Of a stretch of DNA of 23,585 nt, positions 10,325 through 20,339 are shown one piece after another (position 1 is the first letter of the stretch; each line of letters starts with the position of its first letter). The notes under the pieces were generated by a model, which was not told the DNA's origin, did not search any database, and saw only the letters and a program-made list of their open reading frames with translations. Source of the stretch: Gnetum montanum (Eukaryota; Streptophyta; Gnetopsida; Gnetales; Gnetaceae); contig MNCI01005898.1 of assembly GCA_015680685.1 (NCBI GenBank), positions 76,570 to 100,154 of the forward strand, given 5' to 3'. The position numbers and the translations under genes were made by a program.

Positions 10325-10770
10325 AGTCAAAATACATCTGAAGGTGGAGTACAATTCTAGATCTATTTAATGAAAAGTATCATACATACTCATGAGTGTC
10401 TAATCTAAGAAGGCAGATCCAAGGATGGAAGTAAGAAACACATGAACCCTTGGATATCACCATGAGTAGATAATATTCTTTCATGCATTGATGCCCTAGC
10501 CATGGTTATTCTTAGTAGGAACAACTTCACCATGTCATAGATGAACTTAGATTATAAATGAGAACTCTTGGGGTCTATGCCCAAGGAAGACCTTCAAACT
10601 AAGAAGCTTCTTAGCTAAGTGGTTTGAAAACTAGATCATGTAAAAGACCTTTCTTTTGAACCAACAACCCAACTAAACCCTCACATGCACTTACAATTGA
10701 AAACCTTACTTCTCTATCTTCCTCTGCATCTAATCTATTTGAGTCCCCTTTAAACTAAACACATCCCAAA
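10325..10770 (+). other. Spacer between gag core and protease, no domain recognised
   Basis: This stretch should encode the C-terminal gag region. Short open pieces occur, such as SSASNLFESPLN near 10720, but no knuckle and no continuous frame can be seen. Confidence 0.35.
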
Positions 10771-11190
10771 GTGCATACTATCATGTTAACTCATGTAGTA
10801 ACTCATTGGATTAAGGTTGGCCACCTTCCTAGGAAACAATCTGATCCTGGAAGTTCCCTTAATTACCTTCAAATCAATAAGAATGAGCCTTGTAAGGCTC
10901 TTCTAGATTCATGTTCTAATGTTAATCTAATTTTTCATGGGATTTATAAAGCCTAGAACCTACCTCCACTCATGAAGAGAAAAATCTATCTTGAGTTGGC
11001 TAATCACTCCATCACTATTCCCTTGGGACTAATGAAGGACATTGTGACCACCATTTGTGGATGATCCTACCCCACCAATTTCATGGTGATCTAAGTGGAC
11101 AATTGCAAAGGGAACTTCCCAATCATCATGGGAAGGACTTGGCTAAGCACTATTGATGCACAATTAGGGATTCAAGATCTTTCCCTCAAA
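10771..11190 (+). pseudogene. Aspartic protease domain of the Athila-like element
   Basis: The frame reads EPCKALLDSCSNVNLIFHGIYKA, then LELANHSITIPLGLMKDIVTT, then YPTNFMVI and PIIMGRTWLSTIDAQLGIQ. This follows the Athila protease order LLDLGASVNLLPxSVY, LADRSxxxPxGIxEDV, FPVDFVVLD, PIILGRPFLAT. The catalytic triplet is DSC (10906-10914), where D-S/T/L-G is expected: the aspartate remains but the flap-supporting Gly has changed to Cys. All pieces stay in one reading frame, with three stops. In a live element it would cut the Gag-Pol polyprotein. The copy is inactive. Confidence 0.75.
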
Positions 11191-11577
11191 AGCTCTAAAG
11201 AAAATGCATTCAAAAAGATCGAGAGGAAGAAATTTCCATGCATCGCTTACAATGATACATGGTGCAACTGTGTGCAAAAACTATGGGCTATCAATAGTGT
11301 ATTTATCAAAGCATGCAGCTAGTGTGTTGATATATTTAAAATTCAAAGGTGCCTATATGTAGTACCCACAAAATAGGAGGGAACCTAGTGGCTAGAAATT
11401 GACCCTAAGAGTAGCTCAATAGTTTGCATGGAACCTTCTAAGAGCCTAACATGTGCCTATGTGAAAGGCATGGATGAACTAGAGCAAGTTCATTACCAAC
11501 TCTTTAATGATGCAAATGATGATACCTATTGGGGAGAGTTGTAAATCTTTACAAATTTTAAGCAAGAGTCCTTAGAG
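11095..11577 (+). other. Protease-to-RT connector
   Basis: After PIIMGRTWL the frame stays open to about 11320 (75 codons, overlapping the end of the protease entry), then breaks down. The stretch 11320-11577 has short coding-like pieces (for example MDELEQVHYQLFNDANDD near 11470) but no domain that I can name. In Athila elements a variable linker joins protease and RT here. Confidence 0.4.
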
Positions 11578-12540
11578 TTGAAAACTCTACCTACCAACAT
11601 GGAATATGCATTCTTGAAAAATGGGAAGTCGATAATAATCAATGAAAATCTTGCTTCTCAACAAAAGGAGATGTTATTGAAGGTGGTCAACAAATGGCCA
11701 ACAGTCTTTCCTTGGTCATATCCTGAACTCATAGGGATTGATCCTAGGATATGCGAGCATCGTATCTACACTATTCTGCCATGAAGCTAAAGAGGTAGTT
11801 GTAGTAGCAATTGAACCCCAAATTGAAGCAAAACATCAAAGAGCAAATTGAACAACTCCTCAAGGTGAGGTTTATCTATCCCATCGTGAATAGTGAGTGG
11901 ATTACCTTGTGATTGTAACAAAGAAAGATGGCAAGTGTTGGGTTTACATTGATCTTTGGCTATTGAATATGACAACATTCAAAGATCACTTTGCATTACC
12001 ATTTATAGATCAAGTATTGGATACTATTTTTGGGCATTGTTATTATATCTTCTTAGATGGTTATCATGGCTATAACCAAATCTAGATTGTGCTAGAAGAA
12101 TAGGCCAAAACTACATTCACAAGCCCCTAGGGAACTTTTGCATATCGAAAGATGCCTTTTAGCCTATGCAATGCTCTTACAACATTTCAATGCTTGGTCT
12201 TGAGTATTTTTTAGCAACAAATCAGTAGTGGGATGGAACTCTTCATGGATGACTTTTCCACCTATAGGTCTACATTTGATCAAGTCTTGGACTGCCTTGA
12301 GCAAGTGCTTAAAAGGTGTGTGGAGACAAACCTTGGGCTCAATTGGTAGAACAGCCATCTAATGGTCTACGCAGGCATTATATTGGGGTATAAAATCTCA
12401 CAAGCAAGGATTGAGGTCAACCCTAAAAAGAATAGGGAAATCCAAGGAATTACCCATTAACAAGAAATTGTAAAAAATGTATAGTCATTCCTTGGACATA
12501 CTAGTTACTATTGAAGCTTCATAGAGAATTTCTCTTGATT
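11578..12540 (+). pseudogene. Reverse transcriptase domain of the Athila-like element
   Basis: The frame opens with LPTNMEYAFLKNGKS and QQKEMLLKVVNKWPTVFPWS, the pre-RT region, then ICEHRIY. After a shift comes QLNPKLKQNIKEQIEQLLK, and after a second shift near 11900 VIVTKKDGKCWVYIDLWLLN, DHFALPFIDQVLD, FLDGYHGYNQI, KTTFTSP, GTFAYRKMPF and MELFMDDFSTY. The catalytic FMDD is intact (12242-12253), as is the D of YIDL. NLGLNW, ILGYKIS and ARIEVNPKK mark the thumb. About nine stops interrupt the domain, six of them TAG, mainly where Gln or Trp is usual. The enzyme would copy element RNA in the cytoplasmic particle. Family assignment is firm, function is lost. Confidence 0.88.
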
Positions 12541-13174
12541 GAAAAACCATTGTTTAAGCTAACAAAGAAAGATGGTCCATTTGTTTGGACCAAGGAATGT
12601 AAAAATGCATTTCAAGAGCTAAATGAAAAACTCATAGAAACTTTAATCTATGAGCACTAGATTGGTCTAGACCATTTCATGTCATGACGGATACATCAAA
12701 TTATGCCTTGGGGGTAGTGCTTATGCAATTGGATGATTAGAAATGTCCTTATTACATCTGCTATGCAAGCCAAAGCATTGTGGGTGCATATCTAAACTAC
12801 ACCATCATAGAAAAAAATTGACGCTAGTGGTGTTTTCCTTAGAGAAATTTAGGCACTATGTGCTTAGATACAAGGTGTTCATGCACATGGATCATAGTGC
12901 AATTTTCTTCCTAATGAATAAGCCAACGATGAGCCACCGTGTCATATGGTTGCTGGTGATCTTGCAGGAATTTGATCTTACGATGGTAGATCAAAAGGGA
13001 ACTGAGAATGTGATCATTGATCACTTGTCTTGGTTGAGATGGGACAAAAAAGAGAAGAAAAGTTCCCTATCTAACTATTTTCTTGATAAACTCCTCTTTG
13101 CTAAGGCTATCACTAAACAATTTACCACTGAGCCTAAATGGTACGATGACATGCTCACCTATCTTCTTACTTAA
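12541..13174 (+). pseudogene. RNase H domain of the Athila-like element
   Basis: A connector reads LFKLTKKDGPFVWTKECKNA, followed by SRPFHVMTDTSNYALGVVLM (catalytic Asp in TDTSN), YASQSIVGAYLNYTIIEKN (catalytic Glu) and, after a shift at the poly-A run near 12810, VVFSLEKFRHYVLRYKVFMHMDHSAI (catalytic Asp in MDHSA). It ends with LLVILQEFDLTMVDQKGTEN and IDHLSWL, close to the family form QEFDIEIRDKKGxENxxADHLSRL. The last 143 codons are open. The three acidic residues are still present. The domain degrades template RNA during reverse transcription. Two frame changes separate it from a working reading frame. Confidence 0.85.
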
Positions 13175-13249
13175 GAGAAGCCACAAGGGCTAGATTGTAG
13201 GAAGAAATAATAGTTTCTTCACCAAGTAAACTGCTTCATGGAGATCAAA

Positions 13250-13516
13250 GGGTACCTCTACAAGGTGTAAGCTAATGGCCTAGTTTATTGGTATGTCCCT
13301 GATGTTGATCAACTACACATTCTCCAAGAAGCTCATGAGGGTCCTTGTTGGGGCCACTATGCAAAGAGATGCATGACCATTAAGATCTTGATGACAAGTT
13401 ATTACTGGCTAACACTTTTTAGGAATGCTCAACAATTTGTCAACTCTTGTGAATGTTGCCAACATGATGGTGGAATGATTGCTCATATCTAGTTATTTGA
13501 TTGTTAGTGTTTGAAT
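13250..13516 (+). pseudogene. Integrase: HHCC zinc domain and broken start of the core
   Basis: The frame reads LHILQEAHEGPCWGHYAKR, then YYWLTLFRNAQQFVNSCECCQHDGG. This gives the His...His...CX2C set of the integrase N-terminal domain (family form HxxxxGGHFG...FYWPTLFKDAxxFVxxCDxCQ). In the same frame, after about ten missing residues, comes LFDC-stop-CLNYS, which lines up with IFDVWGIDFMGPF at the start of the catalytic core; the first catalytic Asp would be Asn. After 13516 no core is readable, so the D-D-E domain and C-terminus are lost. No trans-acting integrase could be made from this copy. Confidence 0.75.
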
Positions 13517-15274
13517 TATAGCTTTGAATTTTGTTACTAATAGCTAGGACATGGTTTCTTTTTCATGAAATAGGCAATGTGTCCACATCATCCATTAATC
13601 TAAAAACTCTATGGTATTTCTAGTTTTGAAGTATGAGGTCCCTTTCCATAAAAATCCTTTAAAGAACATGTGACCTTGGCAGTTTTTGGTCTTGGAAAGG
13701 ATTCAAGGGTTTGAATAGGGTGTGACTTTAATGGGACTCAATACTCTTTGTTCACTTCTACTTGCTTTGGTGTATGAGTGTTTCCATAGATTTCTTACTG
13801 TTCTGTGTTGACCAGTAACAAGAAGTTAAATAAGTCTTTGCATGGTGTGGTTCCCATCCAAAAAGAAATAAAAAATGATGGGAATTTAAAGCACACTCTT
13901 TAGACAAAATAAATGGCATACAAGCACTAGTTATGGGACTAGAAAGACATGTTACTCATGCTTGAAAGTCCCCTCTAACTAAGGCCCATTCTCACTTCCT
14001 ACTTATCTTTTCTTCTCAAATAAGGATGGCGGTTGTCTATGGGAGCACTCTTATGTCTCAAGGGCTTGGATTAGTCTTAGAGTGATGATGCGAAGTCACT
14101 GAATGTGGTTGGTTTTGCTCTGGACTAAGGATGGATTTTATCAAGTTGTTTAACCACAAAATTCATGAGGGACTTCATGTGGCCTTGAGTGGAAACTCCA
14201 TTCCACTTTCTCTCTCTCATCCATCTATGCTTTTCATGCCTCACCTTACTATCGATGTGCATGTCTTTGTTCGATGTCTTGGTTTGATGTGTCAAAATTC
14301 TTAGGTAGTTTCTTCTAGGTTTTCATACATAACTTTTCATAACCATTAATCATCCATGGGGCCTATGGACTCCTTGGTTTAAGGATATGCAAGGAAAACA
14401 AAGGGCATGTGCCTACCTTTAGGAAGATCCACTTGCATACCTTTTGGTTGGGATAGTTAAGTTCTTTATCCTTAGACATTCTCACAATCAAATCCTTTTG
14501 CATTCCCCATCAATGACATCCAATTGTGCACATCTTCATAATGTTTTTCGATGAAATCCTCTTTTTTGATTATTATGAATTCTTTAACCCTCTTCAAGCC
14601 TTTCATGATAAATTGCTTATCCATTTCACCCCATTCTTTATTCTTCCTACTACTGGAGGTATGCTCTATGCTATGAGGACCACTGAAGTTTTTTTTTTTT
14701 TATGACCAATTTTTTAAAAAAAAAATTCTAACTTCCACAAAGCTTTAACTAAGGACTAACACTAACATCCTTAATCCATGAAGTTAAATCCTTTCAACAA
14801 ACTTTGATAGCCATAGAAATCAAATACTATTAAAATAATTAAGCCACCATAATCACAATCTAGCCAAGTGTAACTGTTGACAAGACAAGGTACCTAAAAG
14901 TTATAAATTACACATTGCACACTAATCCATTATTTTGTTGTATTGTAGTTAGATGCATTGACTAGAAGTGGGACTATCTTCACCAAGGAATAACTAGAAG
15001 CATCATGTGAGGTGGCCCCTTCATGATTGTTGAATCTTCTCCATTGATCTTCAACTACCAAAGGAGTTGGATGTTAATTTTGACCAGGGTGTTCAATTCT
15101 ATTATCATGAATATCCAATTTTGTAAAAGATTGAAAATCTGTATACTTGGGCATTTAGAATCTATCTATTTTATATGAGTCAGTTTGCATGTTAGTCAAT
15201 AATCCGAGACCTTCTTAATATTTTATAAGGGACTTGTTTCTTCTTTTGTTCACTTGAGAACAAGCTTTCATTTA
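13517..15274 (+). other. Post-pol region of the Athila-like element, no sense-strand gene seen
   Basis: About 1.76 kb lie between the integrase remnant and the 3' LTR. In Athila/Tat elements this place can hold an env-like ORF, an antisense ORF or long non-coding DNA. I see no sense-strand domain. Homopolymers occur at 14689-14701 (13 T), 14710-14715 (T) and 14716-14725 (10 A). A short antisense frame is listed separately. Confidence 0.45.
14477..14690 (-). pseudogene. Antisense open frame between pol and the 3' LTR
   Basis: On the minus strand a frame of roughly 65-70 codons without a stop runs from about 14690 down to a TAA near 14477. It reads GPHSIEHTSSSRKNKEW, then GEMDKQFIMKGLKRVKEF, then KKEDFIEKHYEDVHNWM. 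It is charged and helix-like, unlike the noisy translations around it. It sits after pol, facing the opposite way, where some Tat-lineage gypsy elements carry an antisense ORF. I do not recognise the protein. It is cut upstream by a poly-A (minus-strand) run at 14689-14701. It may be chance. Confidence 0.3.
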
Positions 15275-15287
15275 GTTGTCAGGGGTA
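15275..15287 (+). promoter_or_regulatory. Polypurine tract before the 3' LTR (weak)
   Basis: The bases TTGTCAGGGGTA directly precede the LTR start TGATGGAGTG. The purine run AGGGG is short, but its position is exact and the family tract is often G-rich here. Confidence 0.45.
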
Positions 15288-16134
15288 TGATGGAGTGAAT
15301 TTTTTTTGGCTTTGATATCAAATACCCAATATTGGGGATCAAGAAGTGATGTTGGATATCCAATATCATAGGATGTGTGTTGGCCTATAAATATAACACT
15401 TGGCTGCATGGTTTAGGTAATCTTTGTTATAGTGTAGCAAAGCTCTTGCAGTTTTTCTTCCCCAAAGTTAGAATATTTTCCCAAATGCCTATAGTAGGAG
15501 TCATTGAGTATATGGATCTTTATTCAAGCACTATTGTACCTGATCGCAGTAGTGCGTGTGGCAATAAGGATGAGCTTTTTGATAAACCTTACAACACTTT
15601 GGCTAGATTAAATACTTTCTTTATGCATTTAAGGTTTTGTGCAATTTCCTTTATTTATTTAAGTAATTAATCTAAATTAAGCTAGATTAAATAGCAATTA
15701 ATTAAGCACATAAGTACAACCACTTCAAGCATGTGCATGATGCTTGGTAATCCCAGTAGTGCTTAATGTTTGGCGACTCAGCAACATTATACGTGTTCAA
15801 GATGTGTATGAAAAGTGGGACTAGATGCTTATGTTAGGATTAGTTAGCATTGGTTGGTTAGTTAGATTAAATTAGCAATTAAATTACTTCATTCTTTCAT
15901 CTTTTTTTAAGCACCCAAAACATAAAAATAATAAAAATCATACACCTCTATTACACTTAACCATACCTTTACATATCACAAGTGTAATTGGGAAGACAAC
16001 AAATGATTGTTAGGGCAAGTTCACTTCCTAGAGGCTAGTGTACCAAAAGATAGGGGGTCCATGAAATTTAACCAAATTGCACATGAATGCTTAGTAATTC
16101 ATATGGTTGAGTGTATAGGTATCACTACTCATCA
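15288..16134 (+). repeat. 3' LTR of the Athila-like element
   Basis: It starts TGATGGAGTG and ends CTACTCATCA, followed by the target duplication. Over the aligned 262 bases from 8381 I counted about 39 differences from the 5' LTR (about 15%), nearly all transitions. The TATA box (15386-15393) is kept. It has a single GATATC unit where the 5' LTR has two. Confidence 0.9.
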
Positions 16135-16139
16135 GGTGG
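16135..16139. repeat. Target site duplication GGTGG, right copy
   Basis: GGTGG follows the 3' LTR directly and matches 8234-8238 exactly. Confidence 0.88.
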
Positions 16140-17321
16140 GTAATGAATTCTCATGCTCATGCATGTCAAAGACTTAAAGTGGTGATTTGGCATTCTAATC
16201 ATTCCAATGATTTCCATGCTTCATTAAAAATCCTATTTCTATGGAAGAAATATATATGATGTAACTCAACCAAAGTTTATCTCCAAATGATGGTAAGGGT
16301 TGCATTGCATATGATACTTGATTGGTCTTCCACTTGTGTAAGCATTGAATCTTTGTTCTTTAAGATTTAACCATGCTAAAATCTATTGATTTAGCTTAAT
16401 TGTACTTATGTTTTATTATTCTTAGTGATATAATCATTCTGCTATTATTCTAATCTTTTTTTCTATTCCTGGGTTCATGGGATCACATACATTGATCAAT
16501 TGACTTCTTCCTCATGATCCATGATGTTTTCTAAGGTAAGTTCGTAATATCCTTCTTGTTTTACTTCTCATACACCTTATAAGGTTAATTGTGGATGATT
16601 CTAGTATCATACAATCCTTGAATAGTGCTTTGGCGATAGTCAAAGATAAGTTGTAAGCATGGGTGTAATGCTAGACAGTTTATTCCTAATTGGAAGAGCG
16701 CATTAATGTATTCCTACATTAGCATAGGGGCATTGATACACTTGTGCTAGTGCACATCATCCTCCAATGTTAATAATCCTATATATAGCAGGGATCCAAA
16801 GCAATGTCTTACACTTTACCATATTTGTTTTTCTCTCTTCCTTTTCTTTGGTGAGCTATAACAAGTGAAAATCTACCAAAATTATCACCTTCTAAGGGGT
16901 TGGTAATATTTTTTAATGTAATCTTCTTAGATCTTCCTATCCTCAGTGTTCTAGCAATGGTTCAAGCTTGGTATCTTGTAACTTATTCATGGGGGAAAGA
17001 CACCACTTCAAGTATGAATTTACTATATTTGGTAGTTATTTAAACATTTCTACTTCACCCATCATTATTTACACATGCCATATTTCAATAGTTGTGATGA
17101 TGTTATTCAAGCATTTCCCAAGGGTTATGTTTATCATTATTTTGGTACATAATGTTTGCAATGGTAGTATGATGCCTAGGAGAAACTTACTTGATTTTTA
17201 GAAGATTTCATAACTAATCATGTTGAAGCAATTACGATCCAAACTCCATTGACCAAGAATTTCTAAGGTTGAACAATCTCATGCCTCTATCTATAAATCG
17301 TCGCAAGAATAGCCTATTCTT
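16140..17321. other. AT-rich region without a recognised gene; possible old LTR or promoter
   Basis: No domain is seen. At 16690-16760 there is a motif run (CTACATTAGCATAGG, TGCTAGTGCAC) that reappears in different order at 20350-20440. A TATA-like TATATATA lies at 16780-16787, followed by a pyrimidine-rich stretch near 16830-16850, which together resemble U3 and R of a decayed LTR. The 77-codon frame at 16968-17201 has no recognisable family. Confidence 0.35.
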
Positions 17322-19770
17322 GAGAAGAAAGAAGGAGAAGAACTTTGATCCCTCAATCTAGAACCTATAGATCCTATTCTAGAGCCTATACATCCTACTC
17401 CAAAAGACCTCCACCCAGAAGTAGATTAGGAGGAAGGCAATCACATTCTTGATCCTTTGGTTAAGCACATGCATAGTAGTAGGCAACTAAACAAGTGTTG
17501 AAGGATGTCAATTAAGCACATGTGTAGCAAAAAAAGAGGATGAAGAGCATGTAGATGAAATCCAAGAGGGTGTGGATGCTAACAATGTCCACCAGTTACT
17601 CAGTCATGAAGAAAACATCTATCATCAGTTCATTGATCTTGGTTCCCTTGAACTTAAGAAGCCACTATGGTGGACATGCTTTTATGGCTACATCACCCAA
17701 TCCTTCACATGCTATTGCTAGGAGGTAGAGGAATTCCACCAAAACCTCTTTGTTTATGGTGTCATGATCTTCTTTGATGAAGTTCCTATGCCTATTTCCA
17801 CATGGGAAATCTCATGGACTACAATATTTTCAAATGAACTAGCAAATAATTAGCACAAATCCAAAAGAATGAGTCCAAGCTAACATTGAGGATCATCCTA
17901 GAGGACTTTGAAATGAATAAATCTAAGATGAAGATGTCAAAACTTTCCTTAATCCAAAATTCTATGTGCAAAATCATTACACACAACTTTGTGGCCACTA
18001 AACGTTTATCATGTATCTCTACTCAAAGGGATAAGACTATGGCTATGATGAGGGGAAAGTGTGCCATCAGTATTCAATCTTTCCTCTACAAGGGCTTGAT
18101 CCAGAAAATTAAAGATGTGGCTAGACATAAGACAAAGGTCTATGCCTTTCTAGGATTAATCCAAAAACTTTGTGAACTAGCACGCATTATCAATCATATC
18201 GGAAGATATTCCATAATAGCAAAAATGGTGAGTTGGAAGAGCATGATGGTGGTTGCTTCAAGATGATGTCTTGATGTCATTGGAGCTATCCTAACTTGGA
18301 GGATGAGATGCCTTTCATAGAGGTATCCCATATCTAACCTTCAAATTAACTTTGCTAGTGTCAATTTAGAGTACCAACCACACCTCAACCATCTCAACAT
18401 ACATAGATGCAATAATCTAGTAGATCCATTTCTTGATCTCTTGACTTCAGCATCAAAAAAGCTAGGAACCTCTTCCTAGTGGCAGTTCTTAGCTTGTAAT
18501 GAATAACAAAGATGAGGGATAGGCTACCATAATCCACATTAAAGGATTGTAAGACATTGGCAATAATTTCCTACAAATGATGAAGTCAATAAGGGAGGAT
18601 CTTTTCTAGTTTTCCCCTCCATTATTGAATGATCCACCCATGGCTCATTTTGATGCCCCTATTTAATCTCATGTCTGTCTAGCTTCATGGAGTGTTTTCT
18701 CTTCACATTGATCAAGGTATAACATGTATAATGTCTAGCATGTTACTAAAGCTCTTTAGGTACTAACTAATCAACTTGGGACTAGCTGATGGATGGAGGA
18801 GGAGAAAAGAGTTACTCCTGGTACCAAGTTGCTATTGAGAAATATTGATAGTATAATTGAAACTGAATTCATTATGGTATAGGTTGAGCTTGAAACCATT
18901 GATGTTGATAGGAAATTCTATCTATAAGAGTTGTAGAGAAGCCAATCCAAGGTATGAAAGTTACTTGACTAGTTGGAATATCTCATACCCTTGGTACTTA
19001 TACCTTCCACAATCACTCTAGAGGTGTAGATCATGTGCCTATAGGCTAAACTATTTTAAGTACACCAAGTTAAAGAGGAAGCTATGTTTACGAAAAATGA
19101 ATTGAAGTGCCAAATCAAAGTGTTCAAGCATTAGTCCCAAGAAAGTGAAAGAATGAGCTAGGAAAAGAAGAAATAGATACTTTTCTTTCTCAACAAGTAT
19201 GAAGGTTGAAGGATGAAATTCAAATCATGGTTCAATTTTGAGATAACTACCTTTACATAGAAAGGAAGCACTAGAACTTACAGTATGATTTAACACATAA
19301 AGACTACCAGGGACACCAATGAGCTCAGAGAGATTTATTTAATTGAGTAGATGACCTAGGATGTTGAGGTATATAGATTACACAAAGTTATAGCTCTACT
19401 AAATAAGTGAGTAATCAAGAAGAAGCATGAGGTGATGAAAAAATTTGACACCTTACATGCCAAATTATGAAAAATGGCCACAAGTGAATCAACACTATAG
19501 GACATAATGGACCTTTTAGAGAACATGTACATTATCTTCCATGAAACAACTATCTATTTCCTTAAGAGGAGATTCAAGGAATCTAAGGAGGACATGCAAG
19601 TGAAATGGAGGAGGTATTTCTATGTGTTCCAATATTTCATAGTTTGACCATGTGCAAAGATAGAAGAGAAAATCCATCGAGTGATAGTCAAATTGGGTGT
19701 AGCCCAACCTAAGTTCTTGTAGGATAAAAATAGTCACAAGTAATTCTAGGCTAAGGTTGAGGAATAGTGA
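17322..19770 (+). pseudogene. Long decayed ORF of unknown family (Pro-rich start, coiled-coil-like end), probably element-borne
   Basis: From 17322 a frame reads EKKEGEEL, then EPIDPILEPIHPTPKDLHPE, a Pro-rich acidic stretch. From 17527 another frame runs about 108 codons with one TAG: KEDEEHVDEIQEGVD, FIDLGSLELKKPLWWTCFYG, FFDEVPMPISTWEISWTT. After a shift, 17886-18266 is open for 126 codons and Lys/Met-rich. From about 18540 to 19770 the earlier frame returns with KSIREDLF, WMEEEKRVTPGTKLLL, VIKKKHEVMKKFDTLHAKL, MDLLENMYIIFHETTIY and KLGVAQPKFL, a charged helical pattern suggesting a coiled coil. Interrupting stops are mainly TAG and TGA, as if from CAG, TGG or CGA. The main frame is the same at 17527, 18540, 18781 and 19321, which argues for one original protein of up to about 750 residues. 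I recognise no domain; a gag-like element protein is a guess. Confidence 0.45.
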
Positions 19771-20339
19771 AAAGCACTCTCATGAGAGTAAGGATTGATG
19801 CATTTGTAGACCTAGTAACTTCAAGTGAGGGTAATAGACCTAGAAGCATAAATTTAGAAATTTTACATGTCCACACCTAACTCCTCTAGCTTCTTTGCAA
19901 TCAAGAACATTAGGGGAACTCTTCTCTCATTCATCATCCACTAGCACTTCTTAATGAGGTAGCTTTACTTTCTTGTAACATAGTCATGGTCTATAGATTT
20001 ATCCATTGTATCCTCTACATTAATCATATAATGTATCTAGTTTCGGTATTATGTTCTAAGCTTTAAAGTTATGAGCACATGATGAGTCATTCAATGGTAT
20101 TTTAAGTTGATTATAAGCCCTAGATTTAGGATGTGTCTCATGCACACTATCTTTATGATTTTTGTACACATGGTTGAGGCTTCTATCCTCTACATATGCA
20201 TCCTTGCCTTCCAATTCATAGTTGTAGGTTTGAAGCGTGTTTTGGACTTCTCAAAAATTTTCTAGCTTCATTCAAAGATCCTTGGAAGACTCTAACATGT
20301 TTCTAGATCTTCCAACTTTAATCTAGGAGAACAAGAAAA
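19771..20339. other. No gene or repeat recognised
   Basis: AT-rich DNA following the unknown ORF, with stops in all frames and no obvious internal repeat. Confidence 0.4.

Larger units (their letters stand above)
8239..16134 (+). mobile_element. Ty3/gypsy LTR retrotransposon, Athila-like, structurally complete but decayed
   Basis: The element is 7,896 bp with LTRs of 888 bp (8239-9126) and 847 bp (15288-16134), TG...CA ends, a perfect GGTGG target duplication and a primer site matching the tRNA-Asp type used by Athila. The order is LTR, primer site, gag, protease, RT, RNase H, integrase zinc domain, a 1.8 kb tail, a short purine tract, LTR. Protein signatures such as FLDGYHGYNQI, FMDDFS and GTENVIIDHLSWL (ordinary form VENVVADHLSRL) are those of the Athila/Tat side of gypsy without a chromodomain. 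Many stops, several frameshifts and a lost integrase core make it immobile. About 15% LTR divergence points to an old insertion. Confidence 0.9.

Noticed and set aside
11787-12358. Minus-strand frames at 11787-11978 and 12164-12358.
   Set aside because: They are shadows of the plus-strand RT, which has clear family motifs here.
19516-19737. 73-codon minus-strand frame.
   Set aside because: The plus strand at the same place reads as the charged helical tail of the unknown ORF, in the frame used upstream, so the minus-strand frame is a shadow.
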